Part shown: in pieces, positions 16,763 through 25,245 of the stretch
Layout of the letters: the number at the start of each line of letters is the position of its first letter
How positions within the stretch are numbered: position 1 is the first letter of the stretch
Assembly: GCF_000690905.1 (NCBI RefSeq)
Contig: NZ_JMCL01000083.1
Location: 1 to 53,384 of the forward strand
Direction: 5' to 3'
DNA length: 53,384 bases
Origin: Pseudomonas sp. Ant30-3
GTDB taxonomy: Bacteria; Pseudomonadota; Gammaproteobacteria; Pseudomonadales; Pseudomonadaceae
Translations under genes and position numbers: made by a program
The notes under the pieces: generated by a model
Database searches by the model: none
Told to the model about the DNA's origin: nothing
The model's input: the letters and a program-made list of their open reading frames with translations, nothing else

Positions 16763-17998
16763 TCAGTGGTCGTGGCTGGCGCCGGATTTATCGATGTCGG
16801 CTTTGATCAAGAAGCTCTGCTCGGTGACGTATGACGTCCCTGGCTTGAGCCCGCTCAGCACCTCCACATATTCACCATCGCGCGTACCTAGCTCGAGCAT
16901 CCGTACTTCGTAGGTTTCGCCGATCTGGGCAAATACCACGGTGAAATCGCGAAACCGTTGAAGGCCCGACTCCTTTACCGCTAGCGAGGCCTGGCGCTCA
17001 TCGAGGGTAACATCGCCTTCCACGGCCATGCCCGGACGCCAGCTGCCGTCGGGGTTGGCAATGCTTGCGCGGGCGACAACGCTCTGACCACGGGTGGTGA
17101 GTGGCAGCAACCTATCGATGACGGTCTCTGTTACGGCATCATGGGTGGCTGCACGGATGCGCACCGGTTGACCGGCGGCCACTCGCGAGGCGTTCTCGCC
17201 GATCGCGTGCAGTTCCACCCAGACCCTGGACATATCGGCCATCTCGATGAGGGTATTGCCGTCGGCGACGTCGCCGATATTGGTATTGAGTGCCAGTATC
17301 ACGCCATCGAACGGCGCGGTGATGGTATAACTGCGCAGACTGTCATTGCCCTCGACCACCACCAACGTTTGCCCACGGCTTACGTTTTGGCCGTGTTGCA
17401 CCGCAACTGCACGCACGATACCGGGAAAGCGTGCCTTGATTGCCGCGCGACGGTTGGCATCCAGCACGACATTACCGACCAGACGTACGCTATCGCGTAT
17501 CACGGCGGGGCCTGCTGCTTCGACGTTGACGCCCGCATCCTTCGCGACGTCGGCGGGGATGGTGGTGCGGCCTTCATAGGAAGCGAACTCCCACTGGTGG
17601 GTTTTGTCGCCCTGTTTGGCGCTGACCCTGACATCGAACGAGTGGGGCTCGACTACGGTGCCGCTACCGGTCAAGTAGTCGTTCTCCGGTTGGAAGGTGA
17701 AGCGGTTGACCTCGCCATCCAGGCGCTCAAGTTCGACCGTGGCTTGAATCTCGGATGGATCCAGCGGTGTGTCGTCTTGATAGGCGTAGAGCCGATACTG
17801 TGGCGGTACGTTGGTTTCGAAGATTGTCACTTCGAGAGCAAAGTTACCCGCGCGCAGCATGCGGCCTCGATGGGGGCCGCGCTCATAATCGGCATTGGCG
17901 GTCGCCTGGTCTTCACTGGGTTTGGCGGCCGAACTCGATTCGCCACAGCCGACGAGAACAAGGGACAGGGCTAACACAAGAATAAGACGGTCAATCAT
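16763..17998 (-). CDS. CzcB-type adaptor lipoprotein (second set)
   Basis: A 411-residue efflux adaptor with a lipoprotein signal (LVLVGCGE, lipid-anchor Cys at 18). An N-terminal periplasmic domain (about 40-165) is not shared with the first CzcB and carries FALEVTIFE and PQYRLYAY. Lipoyl and barrel domains follow, with ARFPGIVRAV and ITAPFDGVILAL, and the short His-containing C-terminus ends HDH. It overlaps the czcC2 stop by four bases. The lipoprotein form and extra domain make it a different subtype from the CzcB at 4321-5553. Confidence 0.9.
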   Translation of the reverse strand: MIDRLILVLALSLVLVGCGESSSAAKPSEDQATANADYERGPHRGRMLRAGNFALEVTIFETNVPPQYRLYAYQDDTPLDPSEIQATVELERLDGEVNRFTFQPENDYLTGSGTVVEPHSFDVRVSAKQGDKTHQWEFASYEGRTTIPADVAKDAGVNVEAAGPAVIRDSVRLVGNVVLDANRRAAIKARFPGIVRAVAVQHGQNVSRGQTLVVVEGNDSLRSYTITAPFDGVILALNTNIGDVADGNTLIEMADMSRVWVELHAIGENASRVAAGQPVRIRAATHDAVTETVIDRLLPLTTRGQSVVARASIANPDGSWRPGMAVEGDVTLDERQASLAVKESGLQRFRDFTVVFAQIGETYEVRMLELGTRDGEYVEVLSGLKPGTSYVTEQSFLIKADIDKSGASHDH

Positions 17999-19278
17999 GG
18001 CGTAGGTCCCGAAGCGACGGCGGTGAGGCGTTCGACTTCAACGAGTAGGGTGTGGTAGCGGGCGGCGGCGTCAATAACGCGTGTGCGCTGGTCGAACAAC
18101 GTGCGTTGAGCCTGGGTCAGTTCGATGAAGGAGGTGCGGCCAGCATCGAAGGCGTGGCGAGCGAAAGTGAATGCCTGCTCGGCCTTGGGTACCAGACGCG
18201 TACGCAAGGCCTCATACTCGGTACGCGCCTGCATCAGTTGTTGGTACAGCCCGAACAGTGACTGGTAACTTTCCATGCGCTGGGCCTCCTGGCGGGAGAC
18301 CAGCGCCGTAAGCTGTGCATCGGCTTCTGTGATCGCATACGAGGCACGCGGTTTGCTGCCCAGCGGCACCGAAACCGACATGACCAACCCCTGATCGTCC
18401 AGCTCCTCGAACCGACGTACACCGAGGCTGAGGTCGATGTCCGGCTTGGCGCTGGCTTGTGCAACCCGACGTTTGGCAGCAATGGTGTCGGCCTCGAAGG
18501 CCGCATTGCGCTGAACAAGCGACATAGGCAAGCGAGCGGCTAGCGTCTCGAAGGTTTCAATTGATGGCAATACGTGGATATTGCCTTCAACCTGGAGGAA
18601 GTCGGGCTTGATCGCCCCCCAACTTGCGGTCAGCGCGACCTTGCTGCTCGCTAGGTCTCGTTCGGCCGCATCGCGTTTGAGTTCGGCATCGCCTACAACG
18701 ATCTCTGCTGCACGTAAATCGGATTCAGGATTGCGCGCCGCCGCCACCCCTCGGGCAACTTCGCGACGTGTAGTGTCGGCTAATTCGAGCTGCTGGCGCG
18801 CGAATTCCAGACGGTACTGGGCGGCTGCCACCGCGATGAAACGCCCGGTGGTCCGACTGGCGACCTCCAGGCGTGCGATGTCGGAAAGGTGCTGCTGGCG
18901 CGCCATCTCTGCCGCCCCCAGTGCTTGCCGGGCAGCCTGCTTGCCACCGAGTTCGATGACCCGACTCAGGCGGAGCGTGGTTTCAGCGGATCTCAGGCCG
19001 CTCAAGCTGCCGGTACCGCCGACATTTTCCAGATCGACACCGACACTGTATGGCGTCGAGAGACTTCCAAGCTTGGCACGGGCCTGCACTGCTTGCAGAT
19101 CGGCCTCTTGAGCCGCTATGAATAGATCTGAAGCGAGGCTACGCGCTACAGCCTCCTCAAGACGCAATGAATCGGCAGCCATCCCTACAGGGATACTGCA
19201 AAAGACCCCGGCAAAAGCCGGTGCCATGAGCCAACGCAGGTTCAAGGAATACCTCCGAATTATCGATAAACAACGCAA
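17995..19278 (-). CDS. CzcC-type outer-membrane efflux channel (second set)
   Basis: A 427-residue TolC-family outer-membrane factor. It has an N-terminal signal sequence (about 1-34), OEP repeats with long helices, an LEEAVARSLASDLFI start of the first repeat and an ELTQAQRTLFDQRTRVIDA block in the second. It would be the outer duct of the second pump. It is translationally coupled to the adaptor gene (ATGA overlap) and lies 33 bp after the small czcI-like gene. Confidence 0.88.
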   Translation of the reverse strand: MRCLSIIRRYSLNLRWLMAPAFAGVFCSIPVGMAADSLRLEEAVARSLASDLFIAAQEADLQAVQARAKLGSLSTPYSVGVDLENVGGTGSLSGLRSAETTLRLSRVIELGGKQAARQALGAAEMARQQHLSDIARLEVASRTTGRFIAVAAAQYRLEFARQQLELADTTRREVARGVAAARNPESDLRAAEIVVGDAELKRDAAERDLASSKVALTASWGAIKPDFLQVEGNIHVLPSIETFETLAARLPMSLVQRNAAFEADTIAAKRRVAQASAKPDIDLSLGVRRFEELDDQGLVMSVSVPLGSKPRASYAITEADAQLTALVSRQEAQRMESYQSLFGLYQQLMQARTEYEALRTRLVPKAEQAFTFARHAFDAGRTSFIELTQAQRTLFDQRTRVIDAAARYHTLLVEVERLTAVASGPTP

Positions 19279-19311
19279 TGCAGGCAGCCAAAAGCAGCCT
19301 GTTGGATGTCG

Positions 19312-19707
19312 TCAGATAATCGGAGGGCGGTAGGGCGGAAGCGGCGCTTCAGAGGGGGGGGAAGACACGACCAGGCGACTCCCAAGAGAGGAGGAAGCCA
19401 TATCGTTTTGCGTCATCATCACCGGTAGTTGGGGCAATCCCGTTGAGGTCGTGCCTATATCGTGTGCATGTAAAACCACGTCACCCACAGGCTCTGAACG
19501 CCCCGAGTGATTATCGTGCTCGAACGAGGCAACGCTGGCTGGCGCGATTTCGTGACCATGTTCCACAGCCCCGCCTGTATGGGCATGAACCTTCCCTGAC
19601 GGTAGTGCCGCGCAGGCGATTGCCAGCAGCAGCAGCATACTGGCTAGCCGCCCGATGGGACGTCTGATCCAGAGGTGCAGGGATTGATGGAAGGCTCGCA
19701 TAGTCAT
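19312..19707 (-). CDS. CzcI-like small periplasmic protein
   Basis: 131 residues: a basic leader, a hydrophobic segment (about 20-36) ending VHAHTG, then a His/Asp/Glu-rich region with several single His residues and a Pro-rich C-terminus (LPPYRPPII). Proteins of this shape precede czcCBA in several bacteria and are called CzcI, with a proposed role in induction or metal handling. It is the first gene of the second czc operon; the duplicated promoter segment lies about 110 bp upstream. Assignment rests on position, size and composition rather than a diagnostic motif. Confidence 0.6.
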   Translation of the reverse strand: MTMRAFHQSLHLWIRRPIGRLASMLLLLAIACAALPSGKVHAHTGGAVEHGHEIAPASVASFEHDNHSGRSEPVGDVVLHAHDIGTTSTGLPQLPVMMTQNDMASSSLGSRLVVSSPPSEAPLPPYRPPII

Positions 19708-19816
19708 CCGGGGGTCATGGCCTAGTGCACGGATTGGTTACAACTCCGTCTGTATGGGGTTTGGGGAGTAATGGAACAGAAAGTGCACTTAAGCCCAGCG
19801 CCTGCCCGCAAACCCT

Positions 19817-19951
19817 CTTTAACGCTAATATTCTCGGCATAAATATAGAGTTTTCAACTTATCAGCAAGGTGACTGAAAAATTACAAATACGTTATCCAA
19901 CGATCCGGCTGTATTTTTTTGCACTAACATCGGATGAGTTAAAAAATAGAT
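19817..19951. repeat. duplicated czc promoter segment, copy 2
   Basis: About 135 bp, matching 6934-7067 in the same orientation relative to the operon. It ends in the same AGTTAAAAAATAGAT stretch. The surrounding genes differ, so the control region alone was copied or converted. Confidence 0.85.
19881..19896 (-). promoter_or_regulatory. putative CzcR/CopR box before czcI/czcC (second set)
   Basis: ATTACAAATACGTTAT, identical to the 16-mer at 6998-7013. Here it lies 174 bp before the first start codon. Confidence 0.45.
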
Positions 19952-20038
19952 TATAAAAAGCCTCCGGCGCGTGAGAATTTCCTCTACGTGCCGGCAGACA
20001 TAATTCCATACAAAAGATAACTCAAGTGTGACCTGAAA

Positions 20039-20054
20039 ATTACTTTTATGTCAG
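20039..20054. promoter_or_regulatory. additional CopR/CzcR-like box
   Basis: ATTACTTTTATGTCAG on the plus strand matches ATTAC-N6-GTCAG. It lies between the duplicated czc promoter and the DUF2790 gene at 20114, so it probably adds to control of the second czc operon. Confidence 0.4.
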
Positions 20055-20113
20055 CTAACAGTAAGCGCACTTAAACAATTAAGCCAAATAATATGAGACA
20101 TGGCTCCTTTGGA

Positions 20114-20446
20114 CTAGCCTCCGTGCTGGCATTTGGTACCCATAACTCTGTACTCCAAAGTGTTGAGTTTGCCAGCAGAGTCCTCATAGGTCATGCGCGA
20201 AGGCGCAACATCACAGGATTTGTTGGCTTGCGTGACACTAACTACCTTCTGAACATCCAGGTTCATACCATATTCATAATGAACAATCTCAGGTATGGCT
20301 TTACTATTTTTGAGAGCATATTGCTCCATCGCCTGTTGATTTTCTTGCATCATCCGACCATAAACACGATCTCCTCCGCCTTCAGCCATGGCAAAGGATG
20401 AAACTGCCAATATCGAAATAGCGATGACTGCATTCAATGTTTTCAT
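20114..20446 (-). CDS. secreted DUF2790-family small protein (AEGGGD type)
   Basis: A 110-residue paralogue of the 307-639 protein. The signal peptide ends SFAMA, the predicted mature end is EGGGDRVYGRMM, a Gln-rich helix follows, and the DUF2790 block YEYGMNLDVQKVVS...MTYEDSAGKLNTLEY carries two Cys residues. The length is the same, and the C-terminus again ends in HGG/RGG. A strong cop-type box lies 72 bp upstream. It is the gene nearest upstream of the second czc operon on the same strand. Confidence 0.8.
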   Translation of the reverse strand: MKTLNAVIAISILAVSSFAMAEGGGDRVYGRMMQENQQAMEQYALKNSKAIPEIVHYEYGMNLDVQKVVSVTQANKSCDVAPSRMTYEDSAGKLNTLEYRVMGTKCQHGG

Positions 20447-20517
20447 GATTCTACGAGCTCTAATTCACTGGTGACTAGATAGTAGCTAATGATACCTGTC
20501 AGAAAGCTGCCGCTAAC

Positions 20518-20533
20518 ATTACATATCTGTCAG
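20518..20533 (-). promoter_or_regulatory. cop box before DUF2790 gene
   Basis: ATTACATATCTGTCAG on the plus strand, 72 bp before the start at 20446. A second half-like CCTGTCAG lies just upstream at about 20495. Confidence 0.55.
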
Positions 20534-20566
20534 GCAAGGTCTTGGCTCCGTTAATGGCATACTTTA

Positions 20567-21135
20567 GGAAACTCTGAAAAAGACTTCCATCTCTGGTGAA
20601 ATACCCGCCAGACACGAACACGACGGTTTTTCCCCATGAAACAGATGTCCTTCGCTGATGCCGAGTACGCCGGCAAACGTAAGCAGACCCGCCGCGAGCG
20701 CTTCCTGATTGAAATGCATCAGGTCGTGCCCTAGAAGGGCTTGATTGCCTTGATCGAACCGCATTATTCGAAGGGCGAAGTCGGTCATCCGGCGTATCCG
20801 TTGATGGCGATGCTGCGGGTTCATCTGATGCCGAACTGGTTCGGCTCCAGCTATCCGGCGATGAAAGAGGCACTGTACGAGACCACGATCCTGCGCCAGT
20901 TTTCCGGACTACATCTGGATCGAATTCCCGATGAGACCACGATCCTGAACTTCCGCCGCCTGCAAGAAAAACACGAACTGGCGGGCGGGATTTTGCAGGT
21001 CATCAACGGTTATCTGGACGATCGTGGCTTGATGCGGCGCCAAGGCACCGTGGTCGCGAGGATCATTCATGCCCGAGTTCGACCAAGAACAAGGACGGCA
21101 AGCGCGATCCGGAAATGCATCAGATGAAGAAGGGG
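20567..21135 (+). mobile_element. IS5-family insertion sequence remnant
   Basis: Begins with GGAAACTCTGAAAAAG, like the terminal repeat of IS5-type elements, and contains the first half of an IS5-type transposase. The right half is missing: recognisable homology ends near 21130, about 35 bp before the group II intron. Confidence 0.65.
20636..21127 (+). pseudogene. IS5-family transposase, broken
   Basis: Starts MKQMSFADAEYAGKRKQTRRERFL, as in Pseudomonas IS5-type transposases. An in-frame TAG near 20732 falls where Trp is expected (VVP-W-KGLIALIEP), and IRIPDETTILNFRRL-type homology follows (LDRIPDETTILNF). A frameshift near 21060 then moves the homology to another frame (KNKDGKRDPEMHQMKKG). 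The catalytic C-terminal half is lost. It is inactive and is probably an old insertion. Confidence 0.75.
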
Positions 21136-21165
21136 AGAAGAGGGAAAACGGAAAAAATCGTACGC

Positions 21166-23539
21166 GTGCGACGTGAAGTCGCACCAGTTATTGTCTCACC
21201 TCGATAGAGGTAGTGAGACTCGTTGTTCCCTCAACGGTAGCCTACCGGTGCAGGCGAAGCTGGTAACGGCTTGCTCTGAAGCCACCGGGACAATGAAGTC
21301 CTTCGAAAGAGAAGGAAAAGCCGCGAGGTGATTCCAACCGCTACCAGCATCAGGTGGCGAGGATGCTTGGCTGGATAATAGGACCAACATAAGTGAACTG
21401 CTGATAAACCTCGTTATTTTTAACAAGCCAAAGATGCTGACAGGCTTGGACCAAAAGGTGAGTGGTGGGTTGCTCGATTACGTACTGCGGGCACAGGGAC
21501 AAGAACATCACCGGGGGAAAGGCAGGGTCTACGTTATTCATGTAACTGGTGTGGAACACGGTAAACCCATATTTCTGCCCAGAACATCGGGCAAGCGAAC
21601 TGCAAGGAACGCTGATGGAGGTGTGGGTAGAGGATTGAGGAAAAAGCAAATGCCTCCCTGTAATCGGGTGGATAGGGATGAAATAACATCTCACGCGAAA
21701 GTGGGCAGACTTCCTCATGGTCTCTCTTCACAAGAGAGTTTCCAGAACCATCTAAACGGAAGGAGAGCAAATGAGTGCAGAAACACTGGCGCGTGCACCT
21801 TCTGGCGTGACGTGGGACGGCATCAATTGGGCCGATGTCCAGCGTCAGGTAAGAAGGCTGCAAGCACGTTTTGTGAAGGCAACACAGGAAAGCAGACATA
21901 ACAAGGTGAAAGCCCTGCAATGGCTGCTGACTCACTCGTTTAGTGGCAAAGCGTTGGCTGTCAAACGGGTGACCGGAAATAAAGGCAAGGACACTCCCGG
22001 CGTGGACAATGTCATATGGAAAACGCCGGTGGCAAAGACCAACGCGATAGCGTCGTTGAAGCGGCGAGGTTATTCGCCACTTCCACTTCGGAGAGTGTTA
22101 ATTCCGAAGAAAAACGGTAAGACAAGGCCGCTCGGTATTCCGACAATGAAATGCCGCGCCATGCAAGCGCTGTATCTGCTGGCGCTGGAACCAATTGCCG
22201 AAACCACCGCTGATCTGAACTCCTATGGGTTCAGGCCGGAGCGCTCAACCGCCGATGCAGGCGAGCAATGCTTCATCTGCCTGGCAAAGAAAACACAGGC
22301 GCAATGGGTGCTGGAGGCCGATATTCAAGGCTGTTTCGACAATATCAGCCATGACTGGATGATCGCCAACGTCCCCACGGACAAAACGATGCTAAGGAAG
22401 TGGCTCAAAGCGGGATTTGTGTATCGACACGAACTCTTCCCTACGGAATCCGGCACCCCGCAAGGGGGTATCGTCAGTCCGGTTCTGGCAAACATGACTT
22501 TGGATGGTCTGGCAGCGAAACTTGCGAAGCAATTCCCGCAAGAGAAGCAGGCAGGCTTGAGAATGTACATGATACGTTACGCGGACGACTTCATTATTAC
22601 TGGCAATTCGAAAGAGTGGCTGGAGCAAGAGGTTAAGCCGGTCGTGGTTGAATTTCTGGCGGAACGCGGGTTGGTTCTATCGCCAGAAAAGACCAAAGTA
22701 ACGCATATCAAGGATGGGTTTGACTTTCTCGGTTGGAACATTCGGAAGTACAACGGCAAGCTGCTGATGAAGCCGTCGAAAGCGAACGTCAAAGCACATC
22801 TTGACAAAATCCGGGAGGTTATCAAAGGCAATAAAACGGCTAAACAGGTCAATTTGATAAGGCTGCTGAATCCTATTTTACGAGGATGGGCGAATTATCA
22901 CCGCCACGTAGTCTCCAAGAAAACCTTTGCTCGAATCGATCACAATATTTGGTCAATGCTATGGCAATGGGCGACAAGAAGGCATCCAAATAAAGGAGTC
23001 AAATGGGTAAGGGAGAAATACTTCCGTACTCAAGGCGCCCGAAACTGGATTTTTGCCGCTACAGAAGAAAAAGAGGATGGATCGAAAAGAGATTGCATCC
23101 TGCTGAAAGAATCAGACACACCAATACAGCGGCACATCAAGATTAAAGCCGCTGCGAACCCATACGACCCTCAATGGGAACAGTATTTCGAGTCCCGGTG
23201 GGGCAAAAAAATTCTGAGCTCGGCGAGGGGGCGCGGGAAGATGTACCGTGTCTGGCTAAGGCAAGATGGCATGTGTCCTACCTGCCAGAAACCCATCACA
23301 AAGCGAACCCCTTGGGACATTCGCCACATGGTGAAACGGACTGATGGTGGGTCAGACGCTGCAAGCAATCTCCAGATGTACCATCTCAGTTGCCGGAGAA
23401 ATCAAAAGTACGCCGAATATGAGGCTGTGTAACCGGGCTTTGAAAGATGCCTTTGCAGAGGCTTGAGCCGGATGAGGGGAAACTCTCAAGTCCGGTTCTT
23501 AGGGGACGGTGGCACAGTAATGTGCTGCCGTTACCCGAC
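21166..23539 (+). mobile_element. group II intron, apparently complete
   Basis: The 5' end GTGCGAC is followed by a short stem (GTGCGAC/GTCGCAC), typical of group II introns. A roughly 600-nt structured leader precedes an intron-encoded protein at 21771-23432. The 3' part has a domain V-like hairpin (GAGCCGGATGAGGGGAAACT through AAGTCCGGTTC) and a domain VI stem (GGTGGCAC/GTGCTGCC). The intron probably ends at CCCGAC, 23539. Both exact ends need confirmation by folding. Confidence 0.8.
21771..23432 (+). CDS. ltrA: group II intron reverse transcriptase/maturase with HNH endonuclease
   Basis: A 553-residue multifunctional intron protein that aids splicing and retrohoming. The RT domain (about 60-330) has LGIPTMKCRAMQ, the GTPQGGIVSP motif and the catalytic MIRYADDFIITG. 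The maturase X domain (about 340-440) includes ILRGWANYHRHVVSK. A C-terminal HNH nuclease has CPTCQKPI, DIRHMVKRTDGG and LQMYHLSCRR. All catalytic motifs are intact, so the intron may still be mobile. It lies inside the intron on the same strand. Confidence 0.92.
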   Translation: MSAETLARAPSGVTWDGINWADVQRQVRRLQARFVKATQESRHNKVKALQWLLTHSFSGKALAVKRVTGNKGKDTPGVDNVIWKTPVAKTNAIASLKRRGYSPLPLRRVLIPKKNGKTRPLGIPTMKCRAMQALYLLALEPIAETTADLNSYGFRPERSTADAGEQCFICLAKKTQAQWVLEADIQGCFDNISHDWMIANVPTDKTMLRKWLKAGFVYRHELFPTESGTPQGGIVSPVLANMTLDGLAAKLAKQFPQEKQAGLRMYMIRYADDFIITGNSKEWLEQEVKPVVVEFLAERGLVLSPEKTKVTHIKDGFDFLGWNIRKYNGKLLMKPSKANVKAHLDKIREVIKGNKTAKQVNLIRLLNPILRGWANYHRHVVSKKTFARIDHNIWSMLWQWATRRHPNKGVKWVREKYFRTQGARNWIFAATEEKEDGSKRDCILLKESDTPIQRHIKIKAAANPYDPQWEQYFESRWGKKILSSARGRGKMYRVWLRQDGMCPTCQKPITKRTPWDIRHMVKRTDGGSDAASNLQMYHLSCRRNQKYAEYEAV

Positions 23540-23886
23540 TAAGCATTCGGCTTGTCAGGTTGGGGCTATAGAGGTTGACGCCAAGCGTCAGAAAATGCAC
23601 AAAACGGCCCTACTCTGACGCTGCGCGAGTGATCCGCCTGACGCCCAATTGAGGTGTACTTCAGCTGGACGTTCGCGGTGAGTAATTGCATGGTCCTGAC
23701 CAGCTATTTGCATGGGATTTGACCAACAAGTCTCGGGGCAATGAGCGGCAGAGAACGACCCGGGCTGTGTGAAAACGTCTTAGCCTGTCCGCCTTTTTGC
23801 TGAAGAACGCCAACAGCAACCTGAAGTACTTCAAGCTGCCGCTGAACCGCGTGATAGAGCTGGGCACGCAGGTTGAGATGTAGAAA
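23540..23886. other. unassigned spacer after the intron
   Basis: About 350 bp without a recognisable gene. A short plus-strand frame ends ...NLKYFKLPLNRVIELGTQ... just before 23883, and could be the tail of a lost gene, but the family was not recognised. The segment separates the intron from the duplicated lipoprotein region. Confidence 0.3.
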
Positions 23887-23916
23887 CAAACAAGGCCGCA
23901 AATGCGGCCTTGTTAT
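23887..23916 (-). terminator. intrinsic terminator, lipoprotein copy 1
   Basis: CAAGGCCGCA pairs perfectly with TGCGGCCTTG around an AA loop. The minus strand continues TTTGTTT. It lies just after the lipoprotein stop. Confidence 0.7.
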
Positions 23917-23927
23917 TGTTCAGGGTG

Positions 23928-24056
23928 TTACTCGTGTGAGTGTCCGTGCTCAGCGCTCTCGGAGGTTGCGCCTTTCTCTCCGCCGCCGCATGCCGTCATC
24001 AGGCCTAGGAAGCAGATCAGGAGCATCGAACGAATCAGAGTTGTTGGGGTTTTCAT
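23928..24056 (-). CDS. small lipoprotein with His-rich tail, copy 1
   Basis: 42 residues: MKTPTTLIRSMLL start, lipobox LMTAC (Cys24), then GGGEKGATSESAEHGHSHE and stop. After lipid attachment only about 19 residues remain, ending in three His residues within six positions, suitable for binding Zn or Ni at the membrane surface. The reading frame is intact and differs from the copy at 29955 mainly by conservative changes. This implies selection or a recent duplication. It is too short to be called by usual gene finders. Confidence 0.65.
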   Translation of the reverse strand: MKTPTTLIRSMLLICFLGLMTACGGGEKGATSESAEHGHSHE

Positions 24057-24149
24057 GGGAAGGTTCTTCAAAAAATGTATGAAATAAATGGTCTGTGGTC
24101 AGGCTGATCACTGCGTTTTCGGCAGTAGGACAGCCATCGCTGCTTCGGA

Positions 24150-24287
24150 CTACTGTTTGACGCTCAAGTAATCGCCAGTCGTTTTTAGTGAGATGGTCAC
24201 GTCGCTGTTGCTGCGATTGCGCCAGAACCGACCGTGGGTGCCGTCAAAAAGGGCGGTGAATTCACCTTTCTCACCTTTTTCCTGCGC
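24150..24287 (-). pseudogene. 3' fragment of the membrane-anchor gene
   Basis: Matches the last 45 or so codons of the gene at 30175-30831 (FDGTHG, WRNRSN, TTGDYLSVKQ). The 5' part is missing; the sequence changes to unrelated DNA at about 24287. Confidence 0.7.
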
Positions 24288-24295
24288 TATCCACC

Positions 24296-24577
24296 ATGAA
24301 ACGCAAGACCAATTCCGCCAAATGGGCCGCCGTCCTCAACGACTGGACGAAGGCCGATGCAGACGCGGCATCAAAGCTGGAATGGGGCATTTTCGATGTT
24401 GGAAGCCCTTCTAAGAAACGAAAGCCCGTTGGCCCCTTCGACTTTAACTATCTCCCTTTCGAGCTTAGGAGCATTGACGAAACGCGCATCCTAAAGGATG
24501 ACGCCGCCGCTTTCGACCTGGTTCGCCAGTTGGTGGCAGAGGGTTACGACGGCGGCTACAGCCAGCGTTTGCTCTAA
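24296..24577 (+). CDS. hypothetical protein
   Basis: 93 residues starting MKRKTNSAKWAAVLNDWTKADADAA, with a central KKRKPVGPFDFNYLPFELRS and an acidic C-terminal half. There is no signal peptide and no membrane segment. The family was not recognised. It starts right at the breakpoint of the direct repeat and is followed by the pgaA remnant, so it may be a carried-in small cytoplasmic gene. Codon use looks plausible for coding. Confidence 0.4.
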   Translation: MKRKTNSAKWAAVLNDWTKADADAASKLEWGIFDVGSPSKKRKPVGPFDFNYLPFELRSIDETRILKDDAAAFDLVRQLVAEGYDGGYSQRLL

Positions 24578-24749
24578 GCAGACGTCGGGCGTTTTGCTGT
24601 CTGGCATTTAAGACGGGACGATGGACGACGCCTGCAGTTTCACGAATCTGAACAATTATTGTGTTCCCAATTACCCAGCGAGCGCGCATGCAAGACTGCC
24701 CTCAATAAAGTTTGGCTGGGTCACCTGGACCAGCTTTCCGTTACGAAAG

Positions 24750-25233
24750 GGCAAAGAGGGCGTTCGGGCCCTGAACAGCGACATTACGGCCAATGGCGGC
24801 AGCGGCTTCATTCGCTGGCGGGCCAATGAAAGTCGCGAGTGGAAATTCGCGCTCAGCCCGTCCCACTTCAGCGATGGCAACAATCGTGCAAATCGATCTG
24901 GGATTGGAAGTCGGCGCCAGCCACAACTCCCTGTCTGACGACGTGCCGTTTAACCCCAAATCCGATCTCAGCGTCCTGCCGATGGTCAGCGTCAATCACA
25001 TGCTCTACCAGCGCTATGAAACCCGATGGAGTCAGCAGTTCCAGGTCGACGCGGGTAGTTACACCCAGCAACGTCATTCCACCGGCGCCATGGGTCTGTT
25101 GGGCTACGGCCAGCGTTTCAGCTGGAACGATGTGTTGGAGGTCGGCGGCATGTTAACCGCGATCAACCGGCCATCTGACGGAGAGCGGGAAACCGATCTG
25201 CGCCTGATGGTCGATCTTACTTTCCGCTTCTAG
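24750..25233 (+). pseudogene. pgaA: PgaA outer-membrane protein, 3' fragment with deletion
   Basis: Only the C-terminal barrel part remains: RALNSDITANGGSGFIRW and WKFALSPSHFSDGNNR in one frame. After a deletion near 24890 it continues in another frame as DLGLEVGASHNSLSDDVP and ends LMVDLTFRF. PgaA exports poly-N-acetylglucosamine. The 5' two-thirds or more are missing, so it is non-functional. It is followed by pgaB, as in the pgaABCD operon. Confidence 0.8.
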
Positions 25234-25245
25234 AGGAGTTTGAAA

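Larger units (their letters stand above)
23889..24287. repeat. direct repeat (about 400 bp), copy 1
   Basis: Diverged copy of 29919-30312 in the same orientation. It covers a terminator, the small lipoprotein gene and the 3' end of the membrane-anchor gene. Similarity stops near 24287, inside the anchor gene. Confidence 0.85.

Noticed and set aside
23540..23886. Remaining half of the IS5 transposase after the intron
   Set aside because: None of the expected C-terminal transposase motifs can be read in any frame here.
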